Assembly: GCA_022749755.1 (NCBI GenBank)
Contig: CM040449.1
Location: 16,809,512-16,873,511, forward strand
Length of the DNA stretch: 64,000 bases
From: Azadirachta indica
Lineage: Eukaryota; Streptophyta; Magnoliopsida; Sapindales; Meliaceae
Direction of reading: 5' to 3'
Under the pieces are notes generated by a model, which was not told the DNA's origin, made no database searches, and worked only from the letters and a program-made list of their open reading frames with translations. Shown in pieces: positions 1 through 11,857 of the stretch. Every line of letters starts with the position of its first letter. The first letter of the stretch is position 1. Position numbers and translations under genes: made by a program.

Positions 1-790
1 AATTATAAGTTATTTTGATAAATATATATTACCAGTAGCGTTAAAATGATATATTTTTTTAAATGTGTGAGGGTAAAAAATTATTTTGAAGATAAAATAT
101 TAACTTTAAAGAAGTATTCGCCTATTTCTTTAAACTTCATAAGTATCTATTTTTTGCTTAATATTAGAGATATTCACTTATTTGCTTAAATAATTCAACT
201 TTTTATCACTAATGTTGTCGGGGCCGGGGCCCGGCCCGAGGTAAGGGGGTTGGGGGGTAGAATGTGTCAGAATCCATAATTAATATCACCAATGTTGTTA
301 ATATTTATATATTTAATTCAACTTTTCAAAATTCTTCAAATATTTAAGAGTAGATATTCTATTATTGAAAAGGATAATTCTGGACCATGTATACCATGAA
401 AGTAGAATTAATACATGTAGATACAAGTAAACTATTTATCTTATGAATCTATCTATCTATTATCACTTAATATATACAGCTAACAGCCTTTTATTCCTTA
501 ATTTTTTTATCCATAATAACTAGCCACTATTTTACTTATATGTACATAAAAATTAAAATTTTTTTTAATAAGCCTCAACGAAGCAAATGCATGAAAGAAA
601 AAACAAACGTAAAAATTAGATTATATATAGAATGACTTTTACGTAGAAATATAGTGTCAAAATCGACGCGCTGAAGAGGTCTTTCGGAATGATTATAGAT
701 GGAGAAAATAGCTACACAGTACTCGTTACGTCTATGGTTTTACGCGTAGAAGATAAAGCCAAGCCCCTCTGCCTCAATTAGATTATATAA
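1..790. other. AT-rich intergenic sequence, no gene seen
   Basis: No coding region is visible. A short GC-rich patch at about 217-262, with CCGGGGCCCGG-like palindromes and G-runs, stands out from the AT-rich surroundings. Bases about 360-710 resemble the end of the repeat unit found at 1780-2030, 19910-20095 and 59330-59570, with shared phrases such as atccataata and cgacgcgct. Confidence 0.5.
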
Positions 791-795
791 TAAAA

Positions 796-1200
796 ATTTG
801 ATTGAAGACATTCATAACTCCGTAGGGACACGATAAGAAAATGGTGAAAACCGAAAAAAAAGATTCTCTTGCTGGGGTAGAGTGGACGACTTGACTTTGC
901 TTGAAAGAGGTGACCTAAGACAATACAGGGGCTATCCGTCATCAATTAATTAGCCTTTACGAGGGTTTTGCTCGCGTATAATTGTTGTAATAATTTCCAT
1001 AATTTTTAAAATTTTTATTATTCGATTCTCAAATTTGAGAATGGTTGCGGATTTAGGCTGTGTTTATTTATTTTTATTTATTTTCTAATGCTATTTTTTT
1101 TAATAATTAATCAATAACAAATTTATTTATTAGTCGGAGAGTAGACTTCAGGCGCGTTGAACTGATCTTTTTAGGTGATGGATGCATTAAAGGAAGAAAA
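796..1200 (+). repeat. orphan WAKL upstream module
   Basis: This matches the module found upstream of WAKL-4, -5, -6 and -7. Shared landmarks in the same order are: cattcataactc, tagggaca, ataagaa, the W-box string gacttgactttgcttga (about 888), gagggttttgct, ggatttaggctgtgttt (about 1050), and a gcgcgttgaa motif (about 1152). No WAKL exon follows. The sequence passes directly into a different repeat unit, so the gene it once served has been lost or was never copied with it. Confidence 0.7.
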
Positions 1201-2030
1201 AAGAATTAAATGTAAAAATATATCAATTAATTGTAGCCAAGGACATTGAGTAATGATAATTCGTGTAGTTGGGGTTTGATTTTTAAAATCACAAGAGATA
1301 TGACCCACTCTTGACAACTTAACTATATATCATTATTAAATATCATAATCATTCCAGATAGAAAAATTTTATGAAGACTTGGCTTGTTTACTTGGGTCTT
1401 TTAAGAAAAACGTGTTGTCCTCTCAGAGTGAACTCCAAGTTAACGGCAGATCAATTTTCTATCTACATTGATTAGAACTTTCATTTAGTTTTTGTAGTGT
1501 TGCAATATTTGAACAATTCACTATTTTTCTTTCTTTAGTGAAGTATTCTTCTTTTTCCATGTTCATAAAAATGGAGTATAAAAAAGTAACTTTAAATTAG
1601 AAAGGAAGTGTATCATGAATATATATTTTCTTTTTTAAGTATAAACATCTACCTAAACTCCACAAGTATGGGAAGAACCCTGCACTCACCAAAGTTCAAA
1701 AGCACACACCCACACTTTGGAGGGTGTGTGCCTTTATTACCACCAGACTAGGTCTGGATGACTATCATGAATAATTAATATAGCCTTATATTTAATTTAT
1801 CACATGTATCTTTCTATCTATATATCATAATATTAATTAATATACACGGCAACAGCTATTTACTTCTTAATTTTTTAATCCATAATAAGTACTAACCACT
1901 ATTTTACTTATATCTAAGTAAAAGTTAGATTATATATCATATATGGAATGGCATTTGCGCAGAAAAATATGGTAAAAATCGACGTGCTTGGTATGTCTTT
2001 GTGAGCGATTATATATAGAGAAAATAAGCC
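1200..2030. repeat. dispersed segmental repeat unit, copy A
   Basis: Near-collinear copies lie at 19350-20095 and 58930-59570. Shared phrases include agccaaggacattgag, gtgtagttggggtttga, tcatagtcatt-like strings and catgaataattaatat. No coding region is seen. The repeat probably represents flanking DNA carried along in WAKL segmental duplications. Confidence 0.75.
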
Positions 2031-3125
2031 CTAGTGAATTGTGGTAATTGAATTTTCATCATGTCGGTGGCATTACGTGTAGAAGCTAAAGCCAAGCCTC
2101 TGCGTCAATCAATGTGGAGACGTCGAAGTTAGTACTTGACAACTCTACCCACTCTCCACGAGCAATTTTTAGAAGATGCTTGGTTTTTATTGGAATAAAA
2201 AGAGTGAAATATAGCAATAATTGTTGAATAGAGAGGACGTAAACTTTCCAAACATTAATCTACAATAAACATTACTTTTTATTGATTTGGAAAAGAAATT
2301 AACACTTGACTTGTCTAGAGTTATGTCACACTCTCTCAACGTGGCGCTCTCAGCAATGAAGAGAGAACACTATTAGAAACCTTTTTTTTTTTTTTTTTTT
2401 TTTGAAAATGAAAATTTATTTATTTTCTGATTGTATTTGTATAAACGGTGTAAAATTCTGATTGAAAAGACAACGTTGTTAAGGCTTGACCCGTCTCTCT
2501 CAAAGACAACATTGTGTTGTCCAAGTCTTTGTACTGAAATAGACTTATACTGATGAGTAAGTCTTCGTACAAAATTTCCAGTGAGGAGTTAATTAGTAGA
2601 TCTGCTGGGACAAGGATAAGAAATGGCTGTGGTGAGAAAAGTCTGTTATTTTTTAAATAAAAATAACCGATCCTTAAATAATTCTAGATTTCTCAAAAAT
2701 GATAATATTTATTATTTTATATATAATATTAGATACTAATAATATGATTCTTATGCTATTAATAAGATAACACCAAGATATTATTAATTAAAATATATTA
2801 TAGAAAAATGCATATAATATCGAAATTAAAAGGAAAAACCAGTTCTTAAGAGGAGTATAATTTTTTCTTTCTATACATTGATTGCATTAATTAAAATAGT
2901 TAATGAGTTTATATGATTTATTCATTTTTTGTTTATATTTGTTATAATATTCTCTTAATCACAATTATTTTAAAAGTTAAAATATAAAATTATTTTTACT
3001 TTTGTCTAAATTTACCAATTAAAAAATTTACAAATGAAAATACCAATGTCTGCAATTTGAGCATATATTAAATGAAATTTTAGGAATATATATATATATA
3101 TATATATATTTGTTGCAATGCTTTT
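2030..3125. other. AT-rich intergenic sequence with a partial upstream module
   Basis: No gene is seen. Bases about 2460-2640 contain degenerate pieces of the WAKL upstream module: aaggcttgacccgtctctctc, acaacattgtgttgt and tccaagtctttgtac. A homopolymer T tract lies at about 2383-2403 and a (TA)n microsatellite at about 3090-3109. Confidence 0.5.
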
Positions 3126-4326
3126 ATAAACTTTTCATGAGACTCTCATAGTAAGGACCACATTGTTAAGATAAGACTTGACTTGGATCACTCCCGTCGC
3201 AATTAAAGCATAGACAATAGACATTAAGGAGTGAAGACTAGTCAATGAATAACTACAACGTGATTTCCAGGTCTGTGGGCACAGAGAAAGGAACAGAAGA
3301 GCCCCTTGCTGGGTTAGAGTGGAGGACTTGACTTTGCTTGAAAGAGATAACACAAAACAATATGAATCAACGTCTAATTTGCCTTTCTAATGTGTTTGCT
3401 ATAGTATAATTGCATTAGCAATTTTAATTATTTTTAAATTTTTATTATACAATTCTCGAATCTTAGAATGGTCGTGGATTTAGCCTATGTTTATTTTTTA
3501 TTTAAAATTTTCATGAATTTTAAATTTAAAAAAATTAGATATATTTATGTGAATTATTTTATTTGATTTTTTATAAGTTTTAATATAAACTTCCAAAAAC
3601 TATTGTTTTGATATAAAGTGTACATTAGAAAAATAAAAAATATATATAATGATATTGTTAATATATATCAAAAAAACAATTTAAATGATTGAAATTAAAT
3701 TATATCAAAATTTCATATGAGAAATCAAATAAGCATAACGTTTTAAGAAAATATCGAAATTGCAAATATCAAAAATGATTCTAATGAAAATTTTAAGTTG
3801 ACAAAATAAAAAAGATTTTTTGAAATAGCTAAACTCTGATTTTATCCCATATATTAATATTTCTTCTTAGACATTAGCAGAATTTTTCTCACTCAGAACT
3901 TTAAGGAGCAATTTCAGATAGATTGTGTGTATATAATTAAAAGGAACAAATTATCACTCCTTTTTTTAAATAAATTTTGCAAAAAATAATAAATTATAAT
4001 TTGTGTATGACAGTGGATAAAAGAAAAGTATTATGAATATAACAAATTTCCTGACTGTTTTACTCAAGATTTCAAACATGTTAACAAAATGTGTCTAGTA
4101 TTAGTAATAAAAGATCAGAATTTATTTATTTTCTAATTCTACTTTATTAACGATTAATTAATCACAAATTTATTTGTTAGACGTGCTGTAGACTTCGACG
4201 CGCTGAATTGGTCTTTGGAAGGTAATTTATTATGAAGGAATAATTCTATCAGTGTGTGAGAAATAAAGTTAGACGAACAAGAAGAAATATAACCGTTGTG
4301 AATTGTGATAATTGGAGTTGCAATTA
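3125..4326 (+). promoter_or_regulatory. WAKL-1 upstream region, interrupted and lacking the TATA block
   Basis: The cluster's module is present in two parts, about 3150-3490 and about 4110-4326. About 620 bp of unrelated AT-rich DNA separates them. TTGAC W-box cores occur at about 3180 (gacttgacttgga) and 3327 (gacttgactttgc). The 5' untranslated stretch just before the ATG (aattgtgataattggagttg) is nearly identical to WAKL-5 and WAKL-7. Relative to WAKL-5, a block of about 95 bp is missing after about 4270, between aaataaagtta and gacgaa. In the sister genes that block carries the TATA box. W-box function is family knowledge (WRKY binding); nothing here proves expression. Confidence 0.6.
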
Positions 4327-7181
4327 ATGGGGCTGCGGTACAAACTCATAACGCTGGTGGCGGTGCTACTGGCAGTAGTAGACGGCACTACAACAATAGC
4401 AGCAGCTAAACCAAAGCCCGACTGCCTCGAGTCCGATCATTGTGGGTATGTGGAAATCCCGTATCCATTCGGTACGAGGGATGGCTGTTTCTTAAATGAA
4501 GATTTCCGCATCACTTGTAACAAATCTACAATCCCTCCCAAAGCATATTTCAGAAAATCAAATATCCCTGTTGTCAACATATCCATTGACGACGGTGGCA
4601 TGCATGTCTTGGGCATTGCAGCACGAGACTGCTATGGTACGACCTCAGACGAGAGCATACTTTGGTCATGGTTATATTCATCAAATTGCACTGTCAATGA
4701 GACCCAAAACAAGTTCACAGTCATTGGCTGTGACTCTTATGCTTACATTGAAGGTTACGTAGGTAATAGAAACTACAGAACCGGGTGCACTGCATGGTGT
4801 GACAAACTTGACGACGTCACTAATGGATCCTGCAGAGGCAGTGGATGTTGCCAGATTGAAATTCCGAAGGGGTTGAACGAAATCAATGTCACAGCAGGTA
4901 GCTTCAATAATCACGCAGATGTATGGTCGTTCAATCCATGCACATATGCGTTTGTTGTTGAACAAAGCAAGTTCAATTTCTCGTCCGATTATCTTTCCAA
5001 CTTCACAAACGACGTTCCCATTATGCTTAATTGGGCATTAAATGGAACCTGTACTGAAGAAACAGGAAATAGCTCGTCTAGCAACATTTGTGGAAAAAAT
5101 GCGTCGTGTTATAAGGCTGACAGCACCATAGATTATGGTCATGGGTATCGCTGCCGGTGTAATCAAGGTTACGAAGGGAATCCATACCTCCCTAATGGTT
5201 GCCAAGGTACAGTTCAATTCAATAGTACAATATCAAAAATCTCTAATATATTACTACTGTTTCCATTTCAATTATGTTCTTTTCATATATTTGCAGACAT
5301 TGACGAATGTAAGCGAAAGCTTCACAACTGTGATACTTCTGTATCAACATGTAATAACCAAAATGGAAATTATACATGCAACTGCCACCACGGTTACCAC
5401 AGTAAAGAAGGAAAATGTATTCCTGATCAAGTTACAGTTTTTCCAGTTCGTAAGGTTGCTATTGGTAAGGATATATTTACTGTATTGTTTTTCAAATTTT
5501 GCTGTGTTTGTGATCCCTGTTTTAAGGTTGGGAAGTTCTGTTTTATTATCATTTCCCTGTGCCTTGTGGAGAACACAGAGAGAAAGTAGGATGTCTTGAT
5601 TAATACTATTTCTGTTTTAATTTTTTTCTTGAATCTCAACTTTGATTACTTCGCTTAATTATCAACTAATACAAGAATCTACTTTCAAGTATTTATTTTT
5701 TCTAATAAAAGCATTTGTTTTAATATATTTGTAGATGCAGATTTTTTATTTTTTTTAATTTTTTTCAAAGCAAAATAGAGCTATTGCAGTCTCTATATTT
5801 TAACAAAATTATAGTTAATTGAGATTTGACCATAAATAGATATTGTATTTATATTTAGTCAACTTCTAAATGAATTTCGTTTGTTAATTGTGTGTACACA
5901 ATAAGCCTTATATTTTCTTTTATTATTTCAAGGATACAAGATAATTATATTACCTGTAATTTAATTTGAAATATTGTTGTTGAATCAGTTGTTGGAATAT
6001 TCATTATGGTTACAATCGTGAGTAGCTCTTGGCTCTTTTTGGTCTTGAAGAATAGAAGATTCATCAAAATTAAAGAAAAATTCTTTCAGCAAAATGGTGG
6101 TTTTCTTTTACAGCAACAACTCTCCAAACGAAATGGATCTTTTGATACAACAAAAATCTTCGTTACAGAAGAACTCAAGAAAGCAACTAACAACTATGCT
6201 GAGGACAGGATCATTGGCCGAGGAGGCTATGGCGTTGTGTTTAAAGGATTTTTAGCTGACAACACTGAAGTTGCCATAAAAAAATCCAAAATAGTTGATG
6301 AAAGCCGAATTGAACAATTCATCAATGAGGTAGTCGTGCTTTCCCAAATCAATCATAGGAATGTTGTAAGATTATTAGGTTGTTGTTTAGAGACAGAAGT
6401 TCCTTTGCTAATTTATGAATTTGTCAACAATGGTACACTCTTTGAACACATTCATAACAAAAAGAAATTTTCCACCATTTCCTGGGAAATTCGGCTAAAG
6501 ATAGCTGCAGAAACTGCAGAAGCACTTTCTTATTTGCACTCTGCAACTTCTACTCCAATTATTCATAGAGATGTCAAGTCCGCTAATATTCTCTTGGACA
6601 ACAATTACAATGTAAAAGTATCTGATTTTGGAGCTTCCAAGTTGGTTCCAATGGACGAAACTCAATTATCCACATTGGTACAAGGAACTTTAGGGTACTT
6701 AGACCCTGAATACTTGCATACTAGTCAATTAACTGAAAAAAGTGACGTATACAGCTTTGGAGTTGTTGTTGTTGAGTTGTTGACAGGAAGAAAAGTACTT
6801 CTATTTGACAGGCCAGAGCAAGAGAGAAGTCTAGTCAATTATTTTCTTTCTTCGTTGGAAGAGAATAGTTTTTTTGAAATTCTTGAGAATCATATTGTGA
6901 ACGATGAGAATAAGGAGCAAGTGATAGAAGTGGTGAAGTTAGCAGCAAGGTGCTTAAGAATGGAAGGGAAGGAAAGACCAACAATGAGGGAAGTGGCAAT
7001 GGAGTTACAAGGATTGAGAATGATGCAAAAGCACTATTGGGATAATGCAGAAATTGAGACGGTGCACTTGCTTTCTGAGACGTCAGATGCTCGCAAATTT
7101 GGTGATGGTAGTAGTATAATTGCTGGTGGGTATGACAGCATCAAAGATCAAGAGCTGGTGGCATTTGATGATGGAAGATGA
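4327..7181 (+). CDS. WAKL-1: intact wall-associated receptor kinase-like protein
   Basis: This is the only intact full-length receptor kinase in the window. Exons are 4327-5206, 5297-5464 and 5989-7181, all joined in phase 1 with GT..AG borders, giving 746 residues. ATG 4327 is chosen because WAKL-4 to -7 start at the same MGL/MGM context after a conserved leader. Order: signal peptide (about 1-25), GUB_WAK region with [14 protein letters not shown] repeat (about 252-293), calcium-binding EGF starting DIDEC (about 294-338), transmembrane helix (about 347-368), then the kinase. The kinase has the GRGGYG loop (about 426), VAIK lysine (about 447), HRDVKSAN (Asp about 544), DFG (about 562), and ends AFDDGR. 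The family binds pectin fragments in the wall and signals through Ser/Thr phosphorylation. Intron 1 (90 nt) is in frame and stop-free. Expression is unproven because the promoter lacks the sister genes' TATA block. Confidence 0.93.
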
Positions 7182-7895
7182 TCTTTAAATTGTAATTACG
7201 CTATGCCTGTTGCTTGCATTACATGATGATGCTTCATGTATTATCAAGAGTTTCAAAGATAGGAATAAATAGGAGGAATTGAAGTTTCAAAGAAACTTAG
7301 AACAGTTTGTCAAATAATTTTGCAAGATCTTCATTTATTAGTCACTGAATATTGTACTTTAGAATATTGATATAATCTATGAAAGCTTTTGCTTAATTAA
7401 TTTGCTTTTCTTTCCTCTCCCTATCCCTTTTTGTTAAATGATTTGTAAATGAGTTTTCAAAATTTTATTGTAGAGAGATTATGAAGTTATTTAGGTAATT
7501 TCCGAAATTATTAGAATAAAATACACATATTCAGTCTTATTTTATATATATGTGTGTAATTAAGTTAATTTCTTCTTCAGGTATTATTAGTTTTACCTAT
7601 AGTTGAAATTAATTTTCTAATTTCTATTACTTTATTCTTTTTATTTTAGTTTACCATCGACAGAGAACATCATCAAATCCTCACATGCTAGCCATTAAAA
7701 TCTTAGATTTGCCAACTTTCGTTGCCGTCACATGCTACCATCGCTCAATTCATCGTCTTGCACCACAAGTCACACCACACCATCATCACCACTAATCGTC
7801 AAAGCCTCAGTTGATCATTTAGATCCCGCCAAATCTAATCCTTTTTTGGCCCTTGTTCACCAGAAATAATGCTGATGGATAGTTACAGTTTTACC
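7182..7895. other. WAKL-1 3' flank and intergenic sequence (part of inverted repeat)
   Basis: This holds the WAKL-1 3' untranslated region, with a possible polyadenylation signal AATAAA at 7264-7269, followed by AT-rich DNA. No further gene is seen. The whole stretch recurs in reverse complement at about 24160-24870. Confidence 0.6.
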
Positions 7896-8300
7896 TAGGG
7901 GTGGGCAATTAAACCGAATTGAACCAAACATACTGTAGAATTGATCCAAACTGAACTAAATTTGGTTCGGCTCTAAAGTTGATTTCAAGTTTGGTTTCAA
8001 ATTCGGTTCTAAACATTGTGTGAGATTTTAGTTTAATTCTCTAGTTTATAGAAAATTACAAACGAAGGAAAAAAATTTAATAATTATAATAATTATTTCC
8101 ATTTTTTTGTAAATTCATATAAATAATTATAAATATTTTATTTTATTTATAATTTTAATAAAAATAAAAATTTAAATGTAATTTTATATTCGGTTTCAAC
8201 CAGACCCAAATCGAACTGATTTCTTGAAACCAAACTGAAACCAATCTTATTTTTTAACCGAACTTAACCGAACCAATCAGATTTTTTTGCCCAACCTCTA
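7896..8300. mobile_element. hAT-like non-autonomous element (left-arm copy)
   Basis: The element starts TAGGGGTGGGC and ends in the imperfect inverse GCCCAACCTCTA. Its subterminal sequence is rich in AACCGAA repeats (and TTCGGTT in reverse), as in a common class of plant hAT-like MITEs. No ORF is inside. The right-arm copy (23732-24151) retains near-perfect 8-bp flanks, while here a small deletion seems to have removed the 3' flank. A third related segment at about 20300-20340 lacks the element, giving an empty site. Confidence 0.7.
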
Positions 8301-9040
8301 ATATTTTTTCATCTAGATCTCAGATTTTTTTATTACCCTTTTTTTTTATTTTCAACTGTTTTATGTTTCTTCAGTTTGAAAACTTAAATTTGTTTCACAA
8401 TCTTGAGTTTCAAAGGTAACCTTAAAAGAAAATACACTTGAGTTTATTATATTTAAGTAGTTTTAGGTTTAATTAGTTTGCTTTAGTTTCCTTATTTATA
8501 TCCATTTATTGTTTTTAACGTATATTATGTGAAGGTGTGAACATGTACATGATTTAACTATATATATAATCAAAATAATCAATAAAATATTTATTTTCTC
8601 TAAAAAAAAAAAAATAATTTGGGTGATTTTTTTATGGCTTCAGCCTCCGTTTAGGCTCTAAAATGACCTTTTATGCTGAAATTATGGCCACCATCTTGCT
8701 CTTTATTATTGGAAATTTAAGTGCCTGTTTATTGTTTTATCTAATATTTGAATGAATTTGAAATTTGGATAAATTTGAATGTTTTTAAATAACATATATG
8801 CTTTTTATTTATCACATTTGAATTAATATAAATATCTAAAATCTAATATATTACTTATCATATGCTTGTAAATAACTAAGTAAATAGTATATAGAAGGAA
8901 GGCTTTAGCGTTAAATTACAAATTATAATTTATTTTATTTATACAAAACTATTTATGTTAAAAACTTTTAATACCAAAAAAACAGCCGGATGCCAAGGAC
9001 GAACAGAGAAAACTTCACCATCCAAAAAATTATTACAACC
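8300..9040. other. AT-rich intergenic sequence, no gene seen
   Basis: This is part of the left inverted-repeat arm. Open frames here and up to about 9880 are short, AT-driven and have no recognisable domain. Nothing supports a gene. Confidence 0.5.
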
Positions 9041-11790
9041 TCACTTTTAGTAATTTTTCCTCGTACCCAAATCCTATTACATCCAATCTTAAATAAAATT
9101 TACTGTTTCATTCACAAGAATTTATCTACTCTAAAGATTAGTTTTTCATTCCATAGACATCATTTCTTCTATAAAAAATATACCGTCAAAGACTCTACAT
9201 TTTTTCGACTCGTTAAACAAGTGAAGCTAATCTCCTTAGATATAGTAAATAAATATTTATCTTTTTTAGAAATAGTATTTCTTTTTCTTCGTATAATTGA
9301 AATGTATTTAAACAAAGTTGAATCGTATAAGGATTTTGCCTTACCCTTATAATAGAAATTCTTCTAAAATAAAGAAAATACTTAAAAAGAAATAGATATT
9401 AGAAACTTCTTAATATTTGGAATATAAATTTTCGTTGAAAAAAGGACTTACATATCCAACGTATATAGAGGGTGTCAGAATCTTTAGCTAGAAATGTGAT
9501 TCAATGCTGATAATATATCCATCTCTTCAACAATGGTTCTCTTGAACTTGTGTAATATTCATTCAATTAATTATAGACATCTCATTTTCATGATAAACTT
9601 TCATTACATTTATACAATTTGGAAAAAATATGTAATAGCATGGCCATTGCGATGGCTACTTTGGATCTTCGTTGTGCTGATTTCCATTGGTGGGAAATTA
9701 ATAGACTTTTCTTGATCACATTTCCCATTTTGTCCCTAAAACTTTGCTTTTCTTATGGGGTTAAGTTCATTATATTTTCCTTGATTGATTACTTCTGGCA
9801 TTTTTTATTTTTCATTAATAAATTTTGCCTCGCTTTGTTGAGTTATATTTTTTATTTTAGCAAAAAGGATGTAACTTGAGATTCTTTCTTAGAAATTAGT
9901 TAGAGTGCTTAGACCGTAGCTTAAAGTTTGAAATTTAGGAATATTTGATTTTTCTTAATAAGCATTTGAAAGTAAAACGTGAGAAAAACTTTGAAGCATC
10001 TATCAACAATCAAGAAAGTCATTAATTCAAGAACAAAAACAAGGCTGAAATAACACAATTAAAAAAAAGAATATACTGATTTCAAGGTTTCGCTACAAAG
10101 ATATTTTGGTCCTACTAATTTATAAAAAAGAAAAAAATCATATCGTTCATGTTAGTTAAATATTTTGTTTGTTTGGATGATTTATTTATTTTTTTTCTGT
10201 TACAATTATTATAATAGCTTTGTAACCATAATCATTTTAAAAATTAAAATAAAAGTACTCTTATTTTTGTCTAATTCATGAATTAAACTAGTGAAGGAAT
10301 TATATTGACAATTTTAAAACGAAAAAGATTAAAGTACATTTAATCAAACTTTAAAACTATATACCATTTTTTTTTTTAATACTTACACTGATAATATTGT
10401 TCTCCCACTCAATGAAGAATTGAGAATAGATATTGACGAGTGAGTACTTAATCAATAACTAAAAAATAATTTTCCAAGTCTTTATAACGTAAATTTAGGG
10501 AAGACAACAGACCCTTCCCAAAATCCAAGTCCGTGGGTACAAGAAAAGTCTCTTGCTGGATAGATGTGATTTGAAAACAATATGTCAATATTAACTCACA
10601 CGCGCGGGCGCGTGTGTGTATATATATATATATATTAATTTTATGGTTTTATATTACATATTTGGAGCTTTTAAAATTTCAAATTTTATTCTTAATGTTT
10701 TCACTTCTCTATATTATAAGGTAAAGATTTTATAAGTTCTTAATATTTGACTTATTGAATTGATTAATTCCAATAATTTTTTAAAAAGTAACGATTATAC
10801 TCATATAAATGATAGTTATTTAACAAAATAACTATTAAAATCTTTAAAATTTTAAAAAATACAATATATTTATCTAAAATACATTAATAAAATAAATAAC
10901 AATATTATTCTTTATTAATATATTATAATTTTTATTATTTTATAAATAATATATCTTATTTTTTTAATTATGTTAGTTATATATAAATATATTTTGTTTA
11001 AATTATAATACAATCACAAATATTATATTATAACATATTTTACTTATAAGTTAATATTTATTCATGTTTTATTTATTTTTTATTTTATAATACATAATTG
11101 ATCTTGGATTGTTTACATATTGAAAAAAATAAATAATTTTATATTTTAGTTATAATACATTGATAAATATTTGATTGTCATTTAATAGGAGTATAATATT
11201 TTAGTTAATTGGGACCTTAATGGGTATTTTGAAACTATTAGTCACCTATAGATCAAACCTCAGGGACTTGTAACTCAATTTCTCTATAATATGTTTCAAA
11301 TATTAAGTTTAAAAAAAAGGAGAAAAGATATGTTAATACATTAATGAATTATAATTAACTCTCAAGATAATATAGAGGCTATCAATCATCGTTACCTTTT
11401 CTTAAGAGTCCTGCATATAACTCAAAATTAAATATTTATAGTCTATATTTTATTTTATATGTAATATTAGTAATAAATCCTATATTGTAATTAGTTTGTA
11501 AAATTTACTAATAATAATATAATATATAGTCAAGTAAAGCTACAGGGAAGGTATTTTAGACCCTAAAGACAATTCGTTTGACACCTATTGATGTAGGAAA
11601 AGTGTGAAGATGCTAGGGTAATGCCTAAGCTCGATTTCCAGGGTCAAAGATGACCAGAACACAAGAATTACTAATGATTTACTAGTCGGATGTCAGAAGA
11701 GAGAGAAAGACTGCACTTGCTTGCTAATCTTATGATATACCCTTTTTTGTTAACTTCTCCCTCTCTAGATCATGATCCAAGGATTTTAAG
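9040..11790 (+). repeat. direct segmental duplication, copy 1
   Basis: This is collinear with 31850-36058. Shared phrases include aacaagtgaagctaa, agttagagtgcttagaccgta, tagatgtgatttgaaaacaa, ggtattttagaccctaaaga and ccctctctag. Copy 2 contains a roughly 1.5-kb insertion absent here (site near 10695). Bases about 10410-10600 hold a degenerate WAKL upstream module. No coding region is seen. Confidence 0.85.
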
Positions 11791-11857
11791 ATTCTAAAAT
11801 GTCTTATATATGGAATAATGCCTCCTTCTTATACAGTGAATGATGTATAATTTTAGT

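Larger units (their letters stand above)
6818..9683 (+). repeat. inverted segmental duplication, left arm
   Basis: Reading the + strand here matches the reverse complement of 22365-25237. The arm begins inside WAKL-1 exon 3 (caagagagaag, about 6820), runs through the stop codon, the 3' flank and a hAT-like element, and ends near gatcttcgttgtgctgat (about 9665-9683). The encoded C-terminal tails of the two arms differ at only three of about 107 residues, which points to a recent event or gene conversion. The homology picks up again at about 10620-10925, which matches 22050-22340 in reverse, with about 935 bp missing from the right arm. Confidence 0.9.

Noticed and set aside
3135..3353. 72-codon minus-strand frame
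   Set aside because: It lies antisense within the WAKL upstream module and is explained by that repeat; no domain is recognisable.
8990..9879. Three overlapping + frames of 60-120 codons
   Set aside because: Composition is AT-driven (Ile, Phe, Lys, Leu rich), there is no domain, and the inverted and direct copies of the segment do not keep the frames.
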